From contig JAEMRG010000084.1 in assembly GCA_016463455.1 (NCBI GenBank), positions 1-8,039 on the forward strand: a stretch of 8,039 nt of DNA. Direction: 5' to 3'. This document shows positions 1-7,305 of the stretch, one piece after another. This DNA is from Rhodoferax sp. (GTDB lineage: Bacteria; Pseudomonadota; Gammaproteobacteria; Burkholderiales; Burkholderiaceae_C). A model generated the notes under the pieces. That model was not told the DNA's origin, searched no databases, and saw only the letters and a program-made list of their open reading frames with translations. The first letter of the stretch is position 1, and the number at the start of each line of letters is the position of its first letter. A program made the position numbers and the translations under genes.

Positions 1-285
1 CGTCCCGAGGATTGGAACGACCCGGCGCGCCAGACGCTGGCCGTGCAGCTCGACTGGGCCCACGCAATGGGCAGTGCGCACCAAAACAATGCGCTTTATG
101 CCAGTTGCCTGCTGCTGTGCAATGGCGCGTCCGATCCGATGCCTTGTGTGCTGCCGCCGGGGGTGTGGTTTCTTCTGATTGACACGGCGGGCGGCGCCAG
201 CCCTAATAGACGCTTGGAAACTGTTGAAGTGCTGCCGCCGGGGAGTTTGTGGCTTGCCAGCGCAGCACCGACAGCAACGCAATAA
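1..285 (+). CDS. glgX: Glycogen debranching enzyme GlgX, C-terminal end (5' truncated by window)
   Basis: GlgX hydrolyses alpha-1,6 branches of glycogen limit dextrins in the cytoplasm, acting after phosphorylase has shortened the outer chains. Only the last 94 codons are present, in frame from base 1 to the TAA at 283-285. The catalytic GH13 barrel lies outside the window. What is visible fits the C-terminal beta-sandwich of GlgX/isoamylase proteins: an opening RPEDWNDP segment before a LAVQLD strand, then CLLLCNGASDPMPCVLPPG, then WFLLIDTAGG and a closing PPGSLWLA strand. These correspond to the family pattern of an LLLLNA-type strand, a 'LP' segment, a W..LLDTA segment and a final S-L-L strand. 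The position 22 bases before glgC supports the call. The alternative is another isoamylase-type GH13 enzyme. The family is fairly secure, but no catalytic residue can be checked. Confidence 0.83.
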   Translation, partial: RPEDWNDPARQTLAVQLDWAHAMGSAHQNNALYASCLLLCNGASDPMPCVLPPGVWFLLIDTAGGASPNRRLETVEVLPPGSLWLASAAPTATQ

Positions 286-293
286 GTACCCCC

Positions 294-300
294 TTAGGAG
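294..300 (+). promoter_or_regulatory. Shine-Dalgarno site for glgC
   Basis: The sequence TTAGGAG contains a strong AGGAG core at 296-300, 7 bases before the ATG at 308. It lies in the short gap after the glgX stop. It fixes the glgC start at 308 rather than at the upstream in-frame ATG at 179, which would overlap glgX by 107 bases. It is the only clear Shine-Dalgarno site at the start of any gene in the glycogen block. Confidence 0.75.
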
Positions 301-307
301 CGACCCT

Positions 308-1597
308 ATGCACACCAGAGATGCCGCCCACAAGTCCGCCATGCAACCCCATATGCTCGTGCGCCGCACGATCGCCTTGGTGCTGGCCGGTGGACGTGGT
401 TCCCGCCTCAAGCAGCTGACCGATAAGCGTGCCAAGCCGGCGGTGTATTTTGGCGGAAAGTTCCGCATTGTTGACTTCGCCCTGTCCAACTGTGTTAACT
501 CCGGCATCCGGCGTATTGGTGTCATCACCCAGTACAAATCGCATTCGCTGTTGCGCCACATGCAGCGTGGCTGGAGTTTTTTGCGCGCCGAGCTCAACGA
601 GATGGTGGACCTTTTACCGGCCCAACAAAGACTGAGCGACGAGCACTGGTACCGCGGTACAGCCGATGCGATTTACCAAAATCTGGACATCATCCAAAGT
701 AGTAAGCCCGAGTACGTGGTCATCCTGGCCGGTGACCATGTGTACAAAATGGATTACTCGCTGATGCTCAAAGACCATGTGGACAGCGGCATGGATTGCA
801 CGGTGGGCTGCATCGAAGTGCCGCTGCAGGAAGCCAGCGCATTCGGGGTCATGGCCGTTGAAGCGTCACGCACCATCGTCAGCTTTGCTGAAAAGCCCGA
901 GCAGCCGCAGCCCATGCCGGGTAAGCCGGATGTGGCGCTGGCCAGTATGGGGATTTACATCTTCAACGCCGCGTATCTGTACCGCGTACTCGAAGAAGAT
1001 CTGGCAAACGCCTCGTCCAGCCACGATTTTGGAAAAGATGTGATTCCGCGCGTGGTGGAGGAGGGTCGTGCAATTGCCCATCCGTTTTCCATGTCCTGTG
1101 TGTCGTCCACGCAGGAAACTGAGCCCTATTGGCGTGACGTGGGCACGATAGACGCATTTTGGGAGGCTAATCTAGACCTCGCATCCGTCACGCCGGCGCT
1201 GGACATTTATGACACCAGTTGGCCAATCTGGACCTACCAGCGCCAACTCCCGCCGGCCAAGTTTGTCCAGGACGCCCTGGGCAAGCACGGGCAGGCGATC
1301 AACACCATGGTCTCGGGCGGTTGCATTGTCTCGGGCTCGGTGGTGAGCAATTCAGTCTTGTTTTTCGGCGTTCGGGTGCATTCGTTTTGCGAGATCGACC
1401 AGGCTGTTTTTTTACCCGACGTGACGGTGGGGCGGGGCTGCCGTTTGCGCAAAATTGTGGTGGACCGGGGCTGCGAACTGCCAGAAGGCCTGGTTGTCGG
1501 CGAAGACCCCGCGCTGGATGCGGCACGTTTTGAGCGCACCGACAATGGTGTGGTCCTGATTACCAGCGCTATGCTCAGCGCGTTAAGCTCCTCCTAA
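308..1597 (+). CDS. glgC: Glucose-1-phosphate adenylyltransferase (ADP-glucose pyrophosphorylase)
   Basis: GlgC converts ATP and glucose-1-phosphate to ADP-glucose and pyrophosphate, the committed and usually allosterically controlled step of bacterial glycogen synthesis. The protein has 429 residues (E. coli GlgC has 431). The N-terminal nucleotidyltransferase domain shows the G-rich loop LVLAGGRGSRL (24-34), KRAKPAV (40-46), WYRGTADAIYQN (114-125), VILAGDHVYK (138-147) with D143, FAEKP (193-197) with K196, and YWRDVGT with D277. The C-terminal part is the left-handed beta-helix domain with VSGGC and SVLFFGVRVHSFCEID. K40, Y115, D143, K196 and D277 match E. coli K39 (activator site), Y114, D142 (catalytic), K195 (glucose-1-phosphate) and D276, each offset by one. 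I infer an enzyme activated by a glycolytic metabolite such as fructose-1,6-bisphosphate. The start at 308 has a good ribosome binding site; glgA begins 23 bases after the stop. Confidence 0.97.
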   Translation: MHTRDAAHKSAMQPHMLVRRTIALVLAGGRGSRLKQLTDKRAKPAVYFGGKFRIVDFALSNCVNSGIRRIGVITQYKSHSLLRHMQRGWSFLRAELNEMVDLLPAQQRLSDEHWYRGTADAIYQNLDIIQSSKPEYVVILAGDHVYKMDYSLMLKDHVDSGMDCTVGCIEVPLQEASAFGVMAVEASRTIVSFAEKPEQPQPMPGKPDVALASMGIYIFNAAYLYRVLEEDLANASSSHDFGKDVIPRVVEEGRAIAHPFSMSCVSSTQETEPYWRDVGTIDAFWEANLDLASVTPALDIYDTSWPIWTYQRQLPPAKFVQDALGKHGQAINTMVSGGCIVSGSVVSNSVLFFGVRVHSFCEIDQAVFLPDVTVGRGCRLRKIVVDRGCELPEGLVVGEDPALDAARFERTDNGVVLITSAMLSALSSS

Positions 1598-1620
1598 CCG
1601 GTCCGTCCCGGGTTTTGTGC

Positions 1621-3087
1621 ATGCGTATTCTTCAAGTCAGCTCCGAACTATTCCCCTTGCTCAAAACCGGCGGCTTGGCCGATGTGGCAGGCGCCCTGCC
1701 CGCGGCGCTGGGCGCACAGGGTTGCGATGTCCGGCCATTGTTGCCGGGCTTCCCTGCGGTTTGTGATGCCTTGCATGACGCGCAGGCCATCGGCCATTTC
1801 ACCACCCCGTGGGGCGAGCGCATCGAGGTGGTTCTGGGGCATTGGCCGGGATTGGGTACTGCAGGGCAGGCGCTGAAGGCTTATGTACTGATTGCGCCGG
1901 GCCTGTATGACCGGCCTGGCAACCCCTACCACGACGCGCAGCAACACGCTTACGCCGACAACCACCGGCGTTTTGCTGCACTGGGTTGGGGCGCGGCGCA
2001 CCTGGCCTACGGTTTGGATAGCGCTTGGAGTCCCCAAGTGGTGCATTGCCATGACTGGCATGCCGGGCTGGCGCCCGCTTGCCTGGCCTTGTGGGACAGC
2101 CCGCACCGGGTTCCCTCTTTGTTTACCATCCACAACCTGGCCTACCAGGGCTGCTTTGACGCGGGCTGTTTTTCCGATCTGGGCTTGCCCGCCAGTGCCT
2201 TCAGTGTGGGTGGGCTGGAGTTTTACGGGCAGGTTTCTTTTATGAAAGCTGCCCTGGTCTATGCAAACCACCTCAGCACCGTAAGCCCTAGCTATGCCCG
2301 CGAAATCCAGACCCTGGAGCAGGGCTTCGGCTTGGACGGATTGCTGCGCGGTCGGGCCGCGCAGCTCAGCGGTATTTTGAACGGCGTGGACAACAGCGTC
2401 TGGGATCCAAAGTGCGATGCCCTGCTTGCCCACACCTTCGATGTTCGCAAAATGACCGGCAAAGCCCTCAATAAAGCGCACTTGCAAGCAGAGACCGGTT
2501 TGGACCTGCTGCCCGATGCACCCTTGTTCACCCTGGTAGGCCGCCTCACCGAACAAAAAGGGCTGCCACTGGTGCTGGAAGGGATCGAGGAAATTGTCGG
2601 TGGGGGTGGCCAATTGCTGGTGCTGGGCAGCGGCGATGCCGCCCTGGAACATGCGCTTTCTGCGCAAGCGCGGGCCTACCCTGGCCGGATGGCGGTGCGG
2701 CTGGACTATGACGAAGCGCTGGCGCACCGCATTTTCGGCGGCAGTGACGTGACGCTTGTGCCCTCGCGCTTTGAACCCTGCGGGCTGACCCAACTCTACG
2801 GACTAAAATACGGCAGCCTGCCATTGGTACGCCGTATCGGCGGCCTGGCAGATACCGTGGTGGACACCGACCTGGAAACTATGGAAGACAGCAGCGCCAC
2901 CGGTTTTGTGTTCGACGCTTTTGACAGCACACCCTACCGGCGCGCCCTGCGCCGTGCCTTTGCGCTGTACCGAAGGCGGGCGGACTGGAATCGGGTCCGC
3001 CACAACGGCATGCGAATTGCATCCAGCTGGGAGGACAGCGCACGGCAATACCGTGATCTGTACGCATCACTTATTTCAACGTCCTAG
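1621..3087 (+). CDS. glgA: Glycogen synthase (ADP-glucose-dependent, GT5)
   Basis: GlgA transfers glucose from ADP-glucose to the non-reducing end of alpha-1,4-glucan, using the product of the neighbouring glgC. The protein has 488 residues (E. coli GlgA has 477) and the GT-B fold. The N-terminal domain carries the nucleotide-sugar motif KTGGLADV (K15 to V22), then HDWHAGLAP and HNLAYQG with H171, the family's substrate-contacting His. The C-terminal domain has VGRLTEQKG with R308 and K313, which contact the ADP phosphates in the family, and SRFEPCGLTQLYGLKYG with E385 equivalent to the essential Glu of E. coli GlgA (E377). The end of the protein (VRRIGGLADTVVD, then SGFVF-like SATGFVFDA) is also typical. 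I chose the ATG at 1621 because it gives the canonical MRILQVSSELFPLLKTGG start. A TTG two codons earlier (1615) is possible. No clear Shine-Dalgarno site precedes either, so translation may depend on coupling to glgC. Confidence 0.97.
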   Translation: MRILQVSSELFPLLKTGGLADVAGALPAALGAQGCDVRPLLPGFPAVCDALHDAQAIGHFTTPWGERIEVVLGHWPGLGTAGQALKAYVLIAPGLYDRPGNPYHDAQQHAYADNHRRFAALGWGAAHLAYGLDSAWSPQVVHCHDWHAGLAPACLALWDSPHRVPSLFTIHNLAYQGCFDAGCFSDLGLPASAFSVGGLEFYGQVSFMKAALVYANHLSTVSPSYAREIQTLEQGFGLDGLLRGRAAQLSGILNGVDNSVWDPKCDALLAHTFDVRKMTGKALNKAHLQAETGLDLLPDAPLFTLVGRLTEQKGLPLVLEGIEEIVGGGGQLLVLGSGDAALEHALSAQARAYPGRMAVRLDYDEALAHRIFGGSDVTLVPSRFEPCGLTQLYGLKYGSLPLVRRIGGLADTVVDTDLETMEDSSATGFVFDAFDSTPYRRALRRAFALYRRRADWNRVRHNGMRIASSWEDSARQYRDLYASLISTS

Positions 3088-3106
3088 TTTCACTCGCCCA
3101 TTACTC

Positions 3107-5575
3107 ATGAATTTCTCAGATTTGACCTCTCCACAAGCTACTTTCCCCTTCGACAGCCCCAAGCGGGATCTGGAGTCGCTCAAACGTGCGATTGCCAACA
3201 AGCTGATGTTCAGCGTGGGAAAAGACCCCCAGGCGGCGAGCGCGCAGGATTGGCTCAACGCAGCGGCCTACGCAGTGCGTGACCAGTTGATCGAGCGCTG
3301 GATGAAAACTACCCGAGCCCAGTACGCCCAGGACTCCAAGCGGGTGTACTACTTGTCTATGGAGTTTTTGGTGGGGCGCACCTTTGGTAACGCGCTGCTG
3401 GCGCTGGGCTTACGCGCCCGGGTGCAGCAGGCCTTGCTGGATTTCGGGGTGGACATGGCCGCCATCAGTGAGCTCGAGCCCGATGCGGCCTTGGGCAACG
3501 GCGGATTGGGACGTTTAGCGGCCTGCTTTCTGGACGCTATGGCTACCCTCAATATCGCAGGTTATGGCTACGGCATTCGGTATGACTATGGCATGTTCCG
3601 CCAGACCATTGTGGACGGCCGCCAGGTGGAGGTGCCTGACTACTGGCTGACCCAGGGCAACCCCTGGGAATTCGCGCGGCCCGAGGTGGTGTACCGCGTG
3701 CAGTTCGGCGGCCATGTGCTGCAAGCACATGGCAGCTGCCAGTGGATTAGCGCGCACGAGGTGCAGGCCATGGCCTACGACACCATCATCCCCGGCTACG
3801 ACACGCAAGCCACCAACACGCTGCGTCTATGGTCGGCCAAGGCCACCCACGAAATCGACCTCGGCGCTTTCAACCGGGGCAATTATTTTGCTGCGGTAGA
3901 GAGCAAAAATCACTCGGAAAATGTCAGCCGTGTCCTCTACCCGGACGACTCCACGCCGGCCGGCCGAGAGTTGCGCTTGCACCAGGAATACTTCTTCGTT
4001 AGCGCCAGCGTGCAGGACTTGCTGCGCCGCTACCTCCAGACACATACGGATTTCAAAGACCTGCCCGCCAAGGTCAGCATTCACCTCAACGACACCCACC
4101 CGGTGCTGGCCATCCCCGAGCTGATGCGCCTGCTGCTGGACGAGCATGGTCTGCCTTGGGATCAGGCCTGGACGCTGTGCCAAGGGGTTTTCTCGTACAC
4201 CAACCATACGCTGATGCACGAGGCCTTGGAAACTTGGCCGGTGGAAATGTTCGGACGCATACTGCCGCGCCATTTAAAAATCATCTTGGACATCAACGCG
4301 CGTTTTCTCAGCGATCTGGCTGCGCAGGGAGCTGGGCCTGAACTCTTGGAGCGCGTCTCTTTGGTGGACGAGCAGGGCGAGCGCAGGGTGCGTATGGCCT
4401 ATTTGGCGGTGGTGGCGAGCCACTCTATCAACGGGGTTTCTGCCCTGCATTCGGCGCTGATGCAGCAATCGATATTTTCCGAATTTGCGCAGCTGTGGCC
4501 AGCGCGCTTCAACAATAAAACCAACGGCATCACGCCGCGCCGCTGGTTGGCACAGGCCAATCCGGCACTGGCGGGGGTGCTTGACAAATATATTGGCACC
4601 GGCTGGCGGCGTGACCTGACCCAACTCAGTGGCTTGGCACCGCTGGCGCATCAGCCAGCGCTGATCAAAGCGCTGCAAGATGTTAAACGCGCCAACAAGC
4701 AGCGGCTGGCAGACTGGGTGCAGACCAACCTGGGGCTGCAGTTGCCGGTACACGCCATGTTTGATGTGCAGGTCAAGCGCATCCACGAATACAAGCGTCA
4801 GCTTCTAAATGTATTGCATGTGATTGCGCGCTACCAGCGCATCCTGCGCGATCCAGAGGCCAATGTGCTGCCGCGCGTGGTCGTCTTTGCCGGAAAAGCG
4901 GCCTCGGCCTACCATATGGCCAAGCTCATCATCCAACTCATCAACGACCTTGCCACAACGGTCAACAATGACGCGCGCGTGGGCGACAAGCTCAAAATTG
5001 TCTTCATCCCCAATTACAGCGTCAGCCTGGCCGAACGCATCATCCCGGCTGCGGACTTGTCCGAGCAGATTTCTACAGCGGGGACGGAGGCATCCGGCAC
5101 CGGCAACATGAAGCTCGCGCTCAATGGTGCCTTGACCATCGGTACGCTGGACGGAGCGAATGTAGAAATTCTCGATGGCGTGGGTGAAGACAATATTTTT
5201 ATCTTTGGCCTGACCACGCCCGAAGTCGCGGCCACCCGCGCTGCGGGGTACCAGCCGCGCCAGGCTTTGGATGCCTGTCCGGAACTGGAGCAGGTGCTGC
5301 TGGCGATCCGCGACGGGGCCTTCAGCCCCACCGAGCCAAAGCGCTATCAAAACATTTATGACGCGCTAGTGAACTGGGGCGACCACTACCTTTTGCTGGC
5401 CGATTACCCCAGCTACGCCGCCGCCCAAGACGCCGCTGATGCCGCCTACCGCGACCCGGATGCCTGGGCGCTCAAGACCCTGCATAACATCGCAGCCATG
5501 GGCCCGTTTTCAGCGGATCGCACGATTGAGCAGTACGCCCGCGAGATATGGAAAACCAAACCGGTTACGGTTTGA
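3107..5575 (+). CDS. glgP: Glycogen phosphorylase (GT35, PLP-dependent)
   Basis: GlgP phosphorolyses alpha-1,4-linked glucose from non-reducing ends of glycogen, giving glucose-1-phosphate. The protein has 822 residues (E. coli GlgP has 815) and is collinear with the family. It shows YYLSMEFLVGR near the N-terminus, LGNGGLGRLAACFLDAMATL (from 129), GYGIRYDYGMFRQ, NDTHPVLAIPELMRLL, YTNHTLMHEALETWP, NNKTNGITPRRW (from 469) and VKRIHEYKRQ (K557, R558, K563, equivalent to the phosphate-site Lys/Arg residues of muscle phosphorylase). The phosphorylase signature EASGTGNMKLALNG contains K669, the lysine expected to form the Schiff base with pyridoxal phosphate. Reading is open upstream to 2906, but that would overlap glgA by about 180 bases with unrelated residues. 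The ATG at 3107, 19 bases after the glgA stop, gives a start aligned with E. coli GlgP. There is no clear Shine-Dalgarno site. Maltodextrin phosphorylase is the close alternative; the operon favours glycogen. Confidence 0.96.
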   Translation: MNFSDLTSPQATFPFDSPKRDLESLKRAIANKLMFSVGKDPQAASAQDWLNAAAYAVRDQLIERWMKTTRAQYAQDSKRVYYLSMEFLVGRTFGNALLALGLRARVQQALLDFGVDMAAISELEPDAALGNGGLGRLAACFLDAMATLNIAGYGYGIRYDYGMFRQTIVDGRQVEVPDYWLTQGNPWEFARPEVVYRVQFGGHVLQAHGSCQWISAHEVQAMAYDTIIPGYDTQATNTLRLWSAKATHEIDLGAFNRGNYFAAVESKNHSENVSRVLYPDDSTPAGRELRLHQEYFFVSASVQDLLRRYLQTHTDFKDLPAKVSIHLNDTHPVLAIPELMRLLLDEHGLPWDQAWTLCQGVFSYTNHTLMHEALETWPVEMFGRILPRHLKIILDINARFLSDLAAQGAGPELLERVSLVDEQGERRVRMAYLAVVASHSINGVSALHSALMQQSIFSEFAQLWPARFNNKTNGITPRRWLAQANPALAGVLDKYIGTGWRRDLTQLSGLAPLAHQPALIKALQDVKRANKQRLADWVQTNLGLQLPVHAMFDVQVKRIHEYKRQLLNVLHVIARYQRILRDPEANVLPRVVVFAGKAASAYHMAKLIIQLINDLATTVNNDARVGDKLKIVFIPNYSVSLAERIIPAADLSEQISTAGTEASGTGNMKLALNGALTIGTLDGANVEILDGVGEDNIFIFGLTTPEVAATRAAGYQPRQALDACPELEQVLLAIRDGAFSPTEPKRYQNIYDALVNWGDHYLLLADYPSYAAAQDAADAAYRDPDAWALKTLHNIAAMGPFSADRTIEQYAREIWKTKPVTV
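5557..5574 (-). terminator. Possible weak terminator hairpin at the glgP/metF convergent junction
   Basis: A perfect 7-base inverted repeat, CAAACCG - GTTA - CGGTTTG, lies over the last codons and stop of glgP. Read on the - strand, it begins 17 bases after the metF stop and is followed by GGTTTTC, a short T-rich tail, so it could end metF transcription. Read on the + strand there is no T-run after it (AGCTTACAGG follows), so it is a poor glgP terminator. The stem is short and only about half GC, so this may be chance. No better terminator is visible in the 16-base gap. Confidence 0.28.
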
Positions 5576-5591
5576 GCTTACAGGCCCCCGC

Positions 5592-6449
5592 TTAGCGCTG
5601 CGGCGCGCACTGAAGTATCCCCAGTTCATTGCAAATCGCCAGCGTTGGGGCGCTCTGGTTAAGCGTGTAGAAATGCAAACCCGGCGCGCCACCGGCCAGC
5701 AATCGCTCGCACAAGCGGCTCACCACCTCCAGCCCGAAGGCTTGCACCGAGACCATGTCCTCTCCAAAGCTTTCCAAGCGCTGGTGTATCCAGCGTGGGA
5801 TTTCCGCGCCGCAGGCCGCCGAAAAGCGCAGTAACTGGCCGGTGTTGGCAATCGGCAAGATGCCCGGCACCACATCAATATTCAGCCCCAAAGCCGAGGT
5901 TTCCTCGATAAAGCGGAAGTAGGCATCGGCGTTGTAAAAGTACTGGGTGATAGCCGAATCGGCCCCGGCGCGCACCTTGGCGGCGTAGGCTTTCACGTCA
6001 TCCTGCGGGGACGCCGCCTGCGGGTGGGTTTCGGGGTAGCAGGCCACTTCGATATGGAAGTCGTTGCCGGTCTCGCGGCGCACAAAGGCCACCAAATCGC
6101 TGGCATACGGAAAATCGCCGGGCACATAGTCAGGCGGTAAATCGCCGCGCAAGGCCACCAAATGGCGCACCCCCATGGCTTGCAGAGTTTGCAAATGGGC
6201 GCGCACCAAGTCGTGTGTGGCATGGATGCAAGTGAAGTGCGCCGCCGCGCGTTCGCCTTCCTTTGCAAGCTCGGCCACGGTGCGCAGGCTGCCCTCCTGG
6301 GTGGAGCCACCGGCACCGTAGGTGACGGAGCAAAAACGCGCTTGTAGAACCGAAAGTTGCTGGCGCACTACGCGCAGTTTGTCAGCGCCTTCCACTGTCT
6401 TGGGAGGAAAGAATTCCAGACTGACTGGAACCCGTGGGGTAGAAAACAT
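5592..6449 (-). CDS. metF: 5,10-methylenetetrahydrofolate reductase
   Basis: MetF is an FAD enzyme that reduces 5,10-methylene-THF to 5-methyl-THF with NADH, supplying the methyl group used by methionine synthase. The protein has 285 residues (E. coli MetF has 296), a single TIM-barrel domain without the regulatory domain of eukaryotic MTHFR. Visible motifs are VSLEFFPPKT (E12, equivalent to catalytic E. coli E28), FCSVTYGAGGST, HFTCIHAT, VALRGDLPPDY (D103, equivalent to E. coli D120 near the flavin), YASDLV, ACYPETHPQA, ADSAITQYFYNADAYFRF, VVPGILPIAN and, near the C-terminus, LHFYTLNQS. The frame stays open for 72 codons upstream, but those overlap tlyA antisense-free on the same strand in another frame and look unrelated. 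The ATG at 6449 gives the family start and lies 7 bases after the tlyA stop, with only a weak GAG ahead of it. Co-transcription with ahcY and tlyA is very likely. Confidence 0.96.
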   Translation of the reverse strand: MFSTPRVPVSLEFFPPKTVEGADKLRVVRQQLSVLQARFCSVTYGAGGSTQEGSLRTVAELAKEGERAAAHFTCIHATHDLVRAHLQTLQAMGVRHLVALRGDLPPDYVPGDFPYASDLVAFVRRETGNDFHIEVACYPETHPQAASPQDDVKAYAAKVRAGADSAITQYFYNADAYFRFIEETSALGLNIDVVPGILPIANTGQLLRFSAACGAEIPRWIHQRLESFGEDMVSVQAFGLEVVSRLCERLLAGGAPGLHFYTLNQSAPTLAICNELGILQCAPQR

Positions 6450-6456
6450 GGCGTTC

Positions 6457-7305
6457 TCATTTTGAAAGTGTGTCAAGTCCCGGATGCCGGGCGCAAATAA
6501 AGAACTCGCGGTTGCCATCCCCGCCCGCGATGGGCGAGTCGAACCACGCAGTGACCACCAGGCCAAGTGCAGCGCAGGCTTCACGTAAGCGCTGCTCCAC
6601 AAAAACATACAAAGATGCGTCTTTGACAATGCCGCCTTTGCCGACCTGGCCGGGCTGCAGTTCAAACTGCGGCTTGACCAGGGTGAGCAAGCGTCCGCCC
6701 GGCTTGAGCAGCGCGAGCACAGCGGGCAAGACCAGGGTTTGCGAGATAAAGGACAAGTCCGCCACGATCAGGTCAAAGGAGGGTGCAAAGGTGTGCACCG
6801 CTTGGTCCGTATCGTCAGGGCTCCCCTCACTATCAAACACACCTTGCTCGCCGATGCTGTCCTCGTAGGCTTGCAGCAAATCGTCAGCCGTCAAAGCACG
6901 CGCATTGACTTTTTCCACACAGAGCACGCGCGGGTCGGTGCGCAATTGCGGATGCAATTGCGCGCTACCTACGTCCACGCCCACAACAGATGCCGCGCCG
7001 TGCTGCAACAAGCAGTCGGTAAAGCCCCCGGTGGACTGGCCCACATCCAGACATGCCATGCCGCTGACGTCCAATTGCACTTGCGCCAAGGCGGCCTCGA
7101 GCTTGAGACCACCGCGCGACACATAGCGCGCCTCTGCGGTATTGAGCAGCTTGAGCGGCGCGTCCTCTGGGACCTCGTCGCCATTTTTGAGGACGCGTTT
7201 CCACGTGTCCCCTTGCTGCCACAGAACCCCATCGGCTATCAGGCGCTGCGCCTGCGAACGGGTGCTGGCATGCTGGCGGTGCACCAGCAATTGGTCAATG
7301 CGCAT
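6457..7305 (-). CDS. tlyA: TlyA-family 23S (possibly 16S) rRNA 2'-O-methyltransferase, S4 + FtsJ domains
   Basis: TlyA proteins use SAM to 2'-O-methylate rRNA cytidines (23S C1920 and, for the longer type, 16S C1409) at the subunit interface; the old label 'hemolysin' is misleading. The protein has 282 residues. Residues 1-55 are an S4 RNA-binding domain (MRIDQLLVHR, SQAQRLIADGVL). A linker and YVSRGGLKLEAAL (61-73) follow, then the Rossmann methyltransferase with SAM loop LDVGQSTGGFTDCLL (86-100), ADLSFIS (182-188), LVKPQFE (209-215) and GNREFF (264-269). K68, D183, K211 and E267 fit the K-D-K-E tetrad proposed for M. tuberculosis TlyA (K69, D154, K182, E238). The D-K and K-E spacings are identical (28 and 56), but K-D is 30 longer because of an acidic insertion around 147-175. 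The short N- and C-termini resemble type I TlyA, so I infer 23S C1920 as the main target. It sits 11 bases after ahcY and 7 before metF. Confidence 0.93.
   Translation of the reverse strand: MRIDQLLVHRQHASTRSQAQRLIADGVLWQQGDTWKRVLKNGDEVPEDAPLKLLNTAEARYVSRGGLKLEAALAQVQLDVSGMACLDVGQSTGGFTDCLLQHGAASVVGVDVGSAQLHPQLRTDPRVLCVEKVNARALTADDLLQAYEDSIGEQGVFDSEGSPDDTDQAVHTFAPSFDLIVADLSFISQTLVLPAVLALLKPGGRLLTLVKPQFELQPGQVGKGGIVKDASLYVFVEQRLREACAALGLVVTAWFDSPIAGGDGNREFFICARHPGLDTLSK

Noticed and set aside
179..307. Longer GlgC starting at the ATG at 179
   Set aside because: It would overlap glgX by 107 bases, the extra 43 residues do not resemble GlgC N-termini, and a strong Shine-Dalgarno site marks the ATG at 308.
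1407..1413. Run of seven T in glgC as a possible slippage or frameshift site
   Set aside because: The reading frame continues normally through V-F-L-P with conserved GlgC sequence on both sides, and no stimulatory structure or alternative product is apparent.
1648..2793. 381-codon open frame antisense to glgA
   Set aside because: It lies wholly within a gene with intact, highly conserved motifs. Long antisense frames are common in GC-rich DNA, and its translation resembles no family I recognise.
2906..3106. Longer GlgP starting inside glgA
   Set aside because: The extra 67 residues are the out-of-frame readout of the glgA 3' end and have no phosphorylase similarity; the ATG at 3107 gives the family-length protein.
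4274..5350. Antisense open frames of 170 and 181 codons within glgP
   Set aside because: Both are opposite strongly conserved phosphorylase motifs and show no family features; chance frames from GC-rich codon structure.
6450..6665. 72-residue N-terminal extension of MetF
   Set aside because: It is the tlyA 3' end read in another frame; MetF proteins start just before the SxEFFPP motif, as at 6449.
6457..7305. Reading tlyA as a hemolysin/toxin gene
   Set aside because: The S4 domain plus FtsJ-type SAM fold with a K-D-K-E tetrad and the methyl-cycle neighbours point to an rRNA methyltransferase; there is no signal peptide or membrane segment.
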